DNA of 64,000 nucleotides from Papaver somniferum (Eukaryota > Streptophyta > Magnoliopsida > Ranunculales > Papaveraceae). Shown one piece after another: positions 56,634 to 64,000 of this stretch. A program made the translations under genes and the position numbers. The stretch spans positions 958,406-1,022,405 of the forward strand of contig NW_020639929.1 in assembly GCF_003573695.1 (NCBI RefSeq). The letters run 5' to 3'. Each line of letters opens with the position of its first letter. The stretch's first letter is position 1. Below the pieces are notes generated by a model that did no database searches, was not told the origin of the DNA, and worked only from the letters and a program-made list of their open reading frames with translations.

Positions 56634-58162
56634 TCAAGCATCAAATTCTGGAAATCTTAAGAGTAGTTCATCAACATCTTCCCAAGTAGCTTCCTCCACT
56701 GGATGATCTTCCCACTGAACTAACCATTTAGTGTCTGCATTAGCCCCTTTCTTGAACATTTTTCGCTCCAAAACTTTAGTTGGTTCCCACTTATCATAAT
56801 CCACCGTAATTGGAAAATTGGTATCCACAACAGTTGAAGAACCAAGTTTCAGTTTCAGCTGTGAAACATGAAACACTGGATGAATACGACTTGAAGTAGG
56901 TAAGTTCAACCTATAAGCAACTGCACCAAATCTTTCAAGGATGTGAAAAGGGCCGTAAAACTTAGGAGAAAGCTTAGAATAAGCCTGATTCGCAACTGTG
57001 TTTTGCGTATAAGGATGCATTCGAAGAAAACCAAATCATTGACTGCAAAATTTCTCTCAGTACGATGTGTATCAGCATAATTCTTCATTCTTAATTGAGC
57101 AGCTTGTAAATAGGACTTCAAGAGCTTTAAAGTATGATCCCTAGCTCGCAATGTAGAATCAACAACATTGACAGATGTGGATCCTGGTAAGTAAGAGGAT
57201 ATTTTTGGAGGCAACCGACTATAGACTGCTTGATATGGAGTCATCTGAATTGCAGAATGAAAACTTGTGTTATACCACCATTTAGCCCATGGTAACCATC
57301 TTGAATATTCACTAGGTTTTGTTCCAGCAAAACATCGCAAATAACATTCTAAAGTTCTATTAGTAACTTCAGTTTGTCCATCAGATTGTGGATGGTATGC
57401 AGAACTTCTACATAACTTGGTATCCTGTAAAGAAAAATATGCTTCCCAGAAATTTCTCATGAATATGGGATCACGGTCACTTACAATACTTCGCGGCATG
57501 CCATGCAAACATACAATTTCTCGTAAAAAAATGTCAGCAATAGAGATGGAAGAATAAGGATGAGAGAGTGCAATAAAATGGGCATATTTAGATAATCTAT
57601 CTACGACCACGAGAATAGAGTTTTTGCGATGTGAAAGTGGAAACCCATCAATGAAATCCATCGATATATCAAACCAAATATCAGCTGGTATAGGGAGAGG
57701 ACTCAATAATCCTGGAGGGGATATGGCTTCAGCTTTATTACGCTGACAAATATCACAGTGAGAAATGAAAGTTTTAACTGCAGTTTTCATACCTTTCCAA
57801 TAAAAACTGTGTTGTAAGCGCTTATAGGTGCGTAAAAATCCAGAATGACCACCAATGGGATTGGAATGAAATTCTTCGAGAAGTTTAATGCACCAGCTGG
57901 AAGAAGATGGCACTACTATACGACCTTTGTAACGTAAAACTCCATCTGTATAAGAAAAATTAGGTTTACAAGTGGAATTATAACTCAACTGTTGAATAAG
58001 AAGACCCAATTTTGCATCATCATGGCACTCCTTAATAATGTCATAAATACCAGAGAAAATAGGCGCAGAAAGAAGTAAAAAGGATCCATGGGGCCGAGAA
58101 AGTGCACCAGCTGCAAGGTTTTCTTTTCCTTGACGAAAAATAATCTCATAGTCGTACCCCAA
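56634..58162 (-). pseudogene. Reina integrase with C-terminal chromodomain, one frameshift
   Basis: Zinc-binding HHCC motif (HSNPIGGHSGF, then HCDICQRNK), catalytic D (FDISMDFIDGFP), D (SIVSDRDPIFM) and E (AYHPQSDGQTEVTNRTLE) all present. The part from 57020 has GPFHILERFGAVAYRL, IHPVFHVSQLK, and a chromodomain (WLVQWEDHPVEEATWEDVDE) that in related elements steers insertion to marked chromatin. One base is missing near 57015 between the two blocks. Confidence 0.85.
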
Positions 58163-58180
58163 TAACTTAGATAGACACTT

Positions 58181-59545
58181 TTATTGTTCCATAGAAGATA
58201 ATTTTTGATCCAAAAAATATTTGATACTTGGATGATCTGTATAAATCTTAAAATGTCGTCCAAGTAAATATGAACGCCATTTTTGAACTGCAGAAAAAAT
58301 GGCAAGCATCTCTTTATCATAGATGGAAAGATTTAAATTCTTACCAGAGAGTGGATTATTGTAATATGAAATTGGTCTATCTGATTGCATTAACATAGCA
58401 TCTAATCCATTCCCAGACGCATCACATTCCAACACAAAATCTTTCGAAAAATATGGAAGTATTAAAACTGGTGTAGTAGTTAAAGCTTGTTGTAGTTGTT
58501 TGAAAGCAGTAGTGGCCTTCTCACTCCAAACGAAAGCATCTTTCTTGAGAAATTGAGTTAAAGGTGCACTGATTTTACCAAAATCTTTAACAAACTTACG
58601 ATAATAGCCGGCCAAAACCCAAAAAACCTCTTAGTGCCTTAACTGTTGTGGGAATAGGCCATGAAAGAATACATTGTATCTTGTCATGTTCGACTGAAAC
58701 CCCTTCAGAAGAGATGACATTTCCCAGATAACCAATGGAACTTTGAGCAAAAGCATATTTTGAGTCCTTGACAAAAAGCTTATTGTTTCGGATAATATCA
58801 AACACTAAGGATAACTGATGGACATGATCTTCTAAGCTTTTACTATAGATTAAAATATCATCGAAAAAGACGAGTACGAACCTGCACAAATATGGTCTGA
58901 AAATGTGATGCATAAAACTCTGAAAAGTTGCTGGTGCGTTTGAAAGGCCAAAGGGAATCACAAGAAATTCATAATGTCCATCACGAGTTCGAAAAGCCGT
59001 CTTTGGAATGTCAGGAGTATGCACTCGAAGTTGATGATAACCAAAATGATATCCAATTTAGAGAAAATGGTTGCACCATGTAACTCATCCAACAATTAAT
59101 CCACCATAGGTATTGGAAACCTATCTTTGATAGTTATCTTATTTAAAGCACGATAATCCACACACATTCTCCAGGAACCATCTTTTTTACGAACCATTAA
59201 GATAGGAGAAGAAAAATGGCTCGAGCTAGGTCGAATAAATCCAGCCTGTTGTAATTCAGTTACTATCTTTTCTATTTCATCTTTCTGGAAATGAGGATAC
59301 CGATATGGTCTCACATTAGCAGGAGCAGAGCCTGGAAGTAACAAAATGTGATGGTCATGTAATCGTTCAGGAGGAAGGACAGTTGGAATCTTGAAAATAT
59401 GTTCATATTCAGACAACATTTTTTGAATTTTACGCGGCACAACTGAGGTAGTAGGAGTATCAGTATGTAGCGATGATAGTTGAAGAGTAAAACCATAAGT
59501 CTCTCTGCACAACAGACGTTGCATTGGAGAAACATCTAAATGCAT
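58181..59545 (-). pseudogene. Reina reverse transcriptase and RNase H, frameshifted
   Basis: SHFSSPILMVRKKDGSWRMC, YRALNKITIKDRFPIP, LLDELHGATIFSKLD (first catalytic Asp), FGLSNAPATFQSFM, VFFDDILIYSKS (catalytic Asp pair), GYYRKFVKDFGKISAPL, then RNase H (FVLECDASGNG, YDKEMLAIFSAVQKW, KIYTDHPSIKYFL). A stop replaces the residue before LLDELHG near 59098, and frame changes lie near 59040 and 58610. Confidence 0.85.
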
Positions 59546-59650
59546 TACTAAAGAAGTATTTCCACGTAAAATGAGGTCTTCTTATTTAACTTTGAACTTC
59601 ATTGTCAGCTTGTTGAAATCCCAAGAGATTTTTCCCAAAGTTCTCAGCTA

Positions 59651-60118
59651 CTATACCCATAACGCGGCATCACAGCCACTCATTTCTAAGAGATGAAAAT
59701 CAACCAAGAAAGTGCAATTATTGAGAACAACTGGCACGTTAAAACAGGTCCCATGAGTATTTAACCTGCCTCCATCACCCACAGTTACACGTAAAGAAGT
59801 ATCAGATTCAATCTTGTGACCATATTTCTTAACAATGGTTGGATGAATAAAGTTATGTGTAGCTCTAGAATCAATCAAGATTGTTATCGTCTTAGCCTTT
59901 AGATATCTTGTAATTCTCATTGTGTTGGGAAAAGTAGAGCCCATTGAGGAGTTTAGGGAAATTTTTGGTACTTGGTCATCCTGTTCAGCCAAATTATCCA
60001 AATCCAAAAACTGAATATCGGTATCAACAACTTGATCTTCACTGTCAGTACTTTCTGGTGCCATATCTGAGATCAATAACCTTGGTTTAACACATAAATG
60101 GCCAGGTTTATAGAACAC
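59651..60118 (-). pseudogene. Reina zinc knuckle and protease, inactive
   Basis: The knuckle end (YKPGHLCVKPRLL) leads into a retropepsin-like region. The active site reads ILIDSRATHNFI instead of the usual D-S/T-G, so catalysis should be lost. Confidence 0.75.
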
Positions 60119-60166
60119 GTCACAGTTGAAACAAAGTCCTTGGTCTCGCCTCTTTTTTTGTTCTTC

Positions 60167-61051
60167 CTAGGTTAATCTTTTAGCTCCAGTAGGCAATATG
60201 GGTTTCGTAGCTTGTGGGTTGGAAGACACTGTGGATCTAATAGGAGTTGAACGAAAATATTTGGAAACAGAAGAGGCTGCAATGATATTATCTTCTAGTT
60301 GTATTTCCTTTTTGAAAGCTTCAGCAAATGTCTTAGGTTCAAAAAGACGAACACCAGTGCTAATATCCACTCGCAAAGCAATAATAAATAAATCCATAAG
60401 ATACTGTGTAGGGAGATCATGAATAAAATTGATTAATTTTTCAAAATCAGAGATTAGTTGTCGTACAGTACCTGTTTGAGACAACTTTGTCAGTGCAATA
60501 TGTGGATTTATAAACTTGTGATCCCCAAATCTGTCACGAATCAGAGAACAAAATTCTTCCCAAGATGGCGTAGGATTAGACTTCTTAAGCCAATGATACC
60601 AGGAGTTGGCATCAGCTGTTAGATGAGCAGCGTTCACCTGAATTTTGAAAACTGTAGTGATCGGAGATAAGCTGAAATACTTGTCAGCTTGAAAGATCCA
60701 GCCGTCAGGATCTGCACCATCAAAGGTTGGAAATTTAAGGTTTACGGGTCCTGGAAGAATAGTTATATTAGTTTCACCACCTGGATGACCATTAATATGT
60801 TTATGATGAGGAGGAGGAACGTTATGATTGGTTTTTCCTGAACCAAGGGTTTCAGTAATAGAAGTTTTCATGGCCCCTGTCAAATCGGTTGTCAAAGCAG
60901 TCAAGTCTTCCTTATGATTAGCTTTGTCAACCCCTGCCTGAATTTTAGCGTTCTCAATATCATCAAGTCGTTGTTTGGTTAAAGAATTGATTAAATCCTT
61001 CATCTCATCTTTTAAACCCTTAACTTCCTCTGTTAATTCCACAACCATCAT
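60167..61051 (-). pseudogene. Reina gag
   Basis: From MMVVELTEEVKGL at 61051: a helical N-terminus, then the retrotransposon gag core (LKFPTFDGADPDGWIFQADK, WYHWLKKSNPTPSWEEFC, LIRDRFGD). A TAG at about 60166 after KRLT ends the frame just before the zinc knuckle (CFNCDVFYKPGHLC), which otherwise continues in the same frame. Confidence 0.8.
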
Positions 61052-61093
61052 GATAAAAAAAAATTGCTGAAATTTTAAGAATATATCAAACCT

Positions 61094-61104
61094 GCTCTGT
61101 ACCA
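61094..61104 (-). promoter_or_regulatory. Primer-binding site of Reina element
   Basis: TGGTACAGAGC on the minus strand just after the 5' LTR, like the initiator methionine tRNA site with one base missing. Confidence 0.7.
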
Positions 61105-61106
61105 AA

Positions 61107-61394
61107 TGTTAGGGTTCTAAACCAAAACAATAGCAGCAGAAACTAAATTGAAGAACCCTAAGATAGAAATCCTTTTTATTGGGGATTAGCCACCTCTGTT
61201 TAATAAACAATAAAGAGAACTCAGTTTATAATTGATTGAAATGTTTTTACAAAACTCAGGAGCTGCGTATTTATAACTACTCAAGACTTGTCTACCAAGA
61301 AAATACTTACGCGTTTAAGAACCTAACTAAACAAGGAAACTAGATAGTTAACTAAATAAGGAAAATTTTTTGGTAAAGGAGTTAGTACGCAACA
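61107..61394 (-). repeat. 5' LTR of Reina element
   Basis: TGTTGCGTACTAACTCC to GAACCCTAACA on the minus strand. Confidence 0.9.
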
Positions 61395-62040
61395 CAAAAA
61401 TTGTGGAACTCAAAGAATTTGTTTTTTGCACTGTTTCCCAACTGACTTCAAAACAAGTGGGAGGTCACTTTGAAGCAAAAGACACTATATGGTCAGGTAC
61501 AAAGACTTAGTGAATAAGTTGATCCAAAAACTTTGATAAAGACAACATTAGACATGTATCCAAAATAAAGTAATACATGCAGATGTCCTATATCTTTTTG
61601 GAACTGCAATACCTGGAGCCTGCATGAGAACAATCAGTGTTGGAGTTCTGGAGAAACCATCAATCTTTGAAACAAAAACTGATGAAATGTTAGGGTTCTA
61701 AACCATCATACCTTAAATATCACCCAAGCTGAAGCAGATGAGACATGGATGAAAGATATTTCCGATTTATTTGAAATCTAAAGTGCTTCTAGCTAATTCA
61801 GAATAAGCAAGGAAAGCAATAAAAAAGTGTGCAAGGTACCGGTTAATAGGAGATGACATATATAGAAAGACTTATCTGGGACCTCTTCTGAAATGTGTGA
61901 ATGAGATGCAAGGAAGACAAATAATGGATGAAACACATTTAAAAGGATGTGGGAATTTATGCAGAAAAAGGATCTTCGGTCGAAAAAACCAGATCTCAAT
62001 GATACTTCTAGCCTAACATAAAAGACACAACTGAAATGGT
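61395..62040 (+). pseudogene. Tat/Ogre pol remnant, second RNase H end and integrase start
   Basis: Continues 55376-56315 beyond the Reina insertion: VSQLTSKQVGGHFEAKD (end of the second RNase H), then after a gap KARKAIKKCARYRLIGDD, YLGPLLKCVNEMQ, the region just before the integrase zinc finger in Tat elements. Several stops and frame changes. TGTTAGGGTTCTAAACCA also recurs at 61688, the same word that ends the Reina LTR. Confidence 0.7.
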
Positions 62041-62159
62041 GAAAAAAAATATGTGAAAGTGTTAGTGATAAATTCGATTATCTAGTGGATGCCTACATTT
62101 GACTAGACCAAATCAACATAACCATCTTTTAGGAATTTGGATGTCCTTCTGAACTACCA

Positions 62160-62660
62160 AGGTTTTGTCACAAAAATGTTTTTTATTCACGTATGGTAAT
62201 GTATGCGCATCTTGGCACTTTGTTGAAGAAACTACATCAACTACTTCTGCAAATCATCTCTGAGAACTTCGCAATCCACATGGTTCCTCAATGTGATTAA
62301 ATAATAACATACTCGAGAGACCACTATTATTCGAAGAAGATGCTGCTTGTGATACACTAGAGAAGACTACATCAACAAGTAGACTTTTTCTGAAATCATT
62401 GCTATCTCCAGCACTCAAGAAATTTTTTCATCAAAATTGGAAAGTCTCAACTCAAAGATTTGAAAGCCAAGATTTGATTGAAGTACTCATCAGGGGAGCT
62501 TCATCATCAAAGGTGCACTCATTAAACTTATCATGTCGTACTTTTTTTTTCCGTCAAGATCTTTCCCAAGGGTTTTCCTTGTCCAAGGTTTTTATGTGGC
62601 AACATTTACGTGTCCAACACTATTTTAAGTCTTTACAAGCTTAATTACGTAATTTCAAGT
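62160..62660 (+). pseudogene. Copia RNase H C-terminus and 3' end, decayed
   Basis: Frames alternate but the order LFLKSLLSPALKKF then IGKSQLKDLKAK recalls the end of copia RNase H (the LFTKSLP...TFKK...MRRLKDL pattern). It is followed by CAGGGGAGC (polypurine-like) and by CAAGGGTTTTCCTTGTCCAA, wording common near copia 3' ends. Confidence 0.5.
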
Positions 62661-62723
62661 TTTTCTCTTTCGAGGTTTCCTGGTATATCGTAATGACTTA
62701 CACACATTAGTCATCCGGGATAG

Positions 62724-62960
62724 TGTTATAAACGAAAATTTAATAACTAAGTAAGATGTACATATGTCTAAGATAAGGGTTTCTATATACTTGGGTATTA
62801 AATCTTCCATCTCTATAAACAGGGGCTTTCTTCTTTCCCTATATTTTTGTCTCTTCTTTATTTCATAACGAAATGAATAACAGTTTACTTTACGATATAA
62901 CGCGGATTGATTTATTTATGTTTCTGCTTCTTGATAACGTGAATCAATTGAATTGAAGAG
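62724..62960 (+). repeat. Probable copia LTR, end undetermined
   Basis: Begins TGTTATAAACGAAAATTT after the copia 3' end, with a TATA box CTCTATAAACAGG at 62811-62823. I could not fix its right end. Confidence 0.45.
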
Positions 62961-64000
62961 ACACATAAAACGCTACTTACTCATTATCTCGGGCTTACTG
63001 ATTTTTAATGTTAGCCAAAAATTATAACCAATAAACAAATTCTAGTCTTCAAGATAGTTTTTTTTTTTTTTTTGACAAATGGTGTGCGCTATAAAATTTC
63101 AGGTAGCGCAAATCCATTAGCAAACAAAAAAGAGATGTTCGCCTCATAATAAAGGCGTCCCCTTATGTATGGATGAATTTCGTAGTAATTGAAATACATG
63201 TCCTACCGAGACATATTTTGTGTAACTTGCTATCCTCTTGCCTAGAGGGCAATTTTTTATTTATTTTTTTCGGGATATTGTCTTTAGCCTTATCCCTAAT
63301 CCTCAAATACATCCATATTTTATTTTATGATTACATGGTTAACAACCAATCCTATTCTATTTCTCTTGGGAAAAAAATCTCAATCACAACTTTTTTCTCT
63401 AGGGTAAGAAAATGTTGTATGTGTCGTGCACCTCGTAAGAGATGGTTTAATCGAAGTAGGATGACGGAGAGTTGGGACATAACCAATGCTTCTGATATGG
63501 ATTTTGTCTGCAGTTATTTTTGGATCAGGCATTGGATTGTTAATTAGCTGACAATAAGTATACATTTGGTAATTTGGGTTATGCTTCGAATTTGCTTGAT
63601 TAAGGTCCTTTCCAATGGGTTTTTTTCTTGTTGATGTTCTTGTATGAAACTGAGACTCTTGTTTATTGACTCGAAGATTGGTTTTAACTTGAATCGATTT
63701 GTTGCGAGAAAGGTTATCCCTTGGTCTTACCATTGTTGGACACCCATGTAGCAATAAACTTCCATCGCAAATATAACATCGAATTCTCAGTATAATAGCC
63801 GTATCTACAAGGTCCCCATAGTAAATAAAAGTGGCAATATAAAGCGCAAACTACTTTTCTTTGTAGCGCAAACCATTCGTCTTTTTTTCTTTTTTTTTTT
63901 TGATACCAGGTCTGGAGGCCAAGTTGCCAGGCTTCAGAGCTGGGCCGATTTTGAACCCTAGTGTGTTTTACAACACTACTTGAATTTTTTAACTTTAGTT
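62961..64000. other. Unassigned DNA at window end
   Basis: Contains a T-run at about 63056-63073, an inverted repeat GCGCTA/TAGCGC (63086-63109), and TAGCGCAAA-type words again near 63851-63875. Overlapping open frames on both strands at 63173-63754 resemble nothing I recognise. Confidence 0.4.

Larger units (their letters stand above)
56316..61394 (-). mobile_element. Reina-type chromovirus (Ty3/gypsy), 5.1 kb, decayed
   Basis: LTRs 56316-56604 and 61107-61394 (289 and 288 bp; about 18 substitutions and one indel by eye), perfect target duplication CAAAA at 56311-56315 and 61395-61399, polypurine tract and primer site in place. The gag-pol order ends with a C-terminal chromodomain. Short LTRs, 5-kb length and motif wording fit the Reina lineage. 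Inserted into a Tat RNase H. Confidence 0.9.

Noticed and set aside
63173..63754. Two 124-codon frames on opposite strands
   Set aside because: They overlap each other, match no family I know and have no composition signal. One or both must be chance.

Overview
This looks like intergenic DNA from a flowering plant nuclear genome. The evidence is several plant LTR-retrotransposon lineages (Athila, Tat/Ogre, Reina and long-LTR copia), CACTA and hAT DNA transposons, a plant F-box pseudogene and a fragment of plant DDB1. I see no intact host gene, rRNA, tRNA or CRISPR. The species cannot be fixed from sequence alone; a basal eudicot is only a guess.

The window is two deep stacks of nested insertions plus the duplicated locus they landed in. 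The base layer is an F-box pseudogene 5' region followed by a Tat/Ogre pol remnant. It is present twice: copy A (about 770-1622 and 28637-28798) and copy B (51772-52134, 54964-56315 and 61395-62040).

Left stack, all inside copy A: a minus-strand Athila-like retroelement with no gag-pol and one long ORF (1623-28636) carries a CACTA element (3535-23971, TSD TAG). The CACTA carries an Athila-type composite (about 6424-20656) with the order LTR, decayed gag-pol, LTR, intact 557-aa ORF, LTR. Its right arm holds a captured DDB1 fragment (22148-22582) that still has an intron.

Middle stack: a plus-strand SIRE-like copia element starts at 28799. Its 5' LTR is split by a probable solo LTR (30093-38712, TSD CCTAT), which is itself split by a nearly complete hAT element (32437-37254). 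A second, minus-strand copia element with a long LTR follows (44336-50250).

Right part: copy B is interrupted by a 2.8-kb DNA transposon with CCTGG ends (52135-54955) and by a 5.1-kb Reina chromovirus (56316-61394, TSD CAAAA). A degenerate copia RNase H end and LTR lie at 62.2-62.9 kb.

How the parts may work together (inference): the gag-pol element and the gag-pol-less element share LTR termini, a 3' region and a 5' leader. The leader contains three hairpins plus an enclosing stem whose pairing is kept by compensatory changes. This fits an autonomous/non-autonomous partnership in which the 557-aa-ORF element is copied with proteins supplied in trans.
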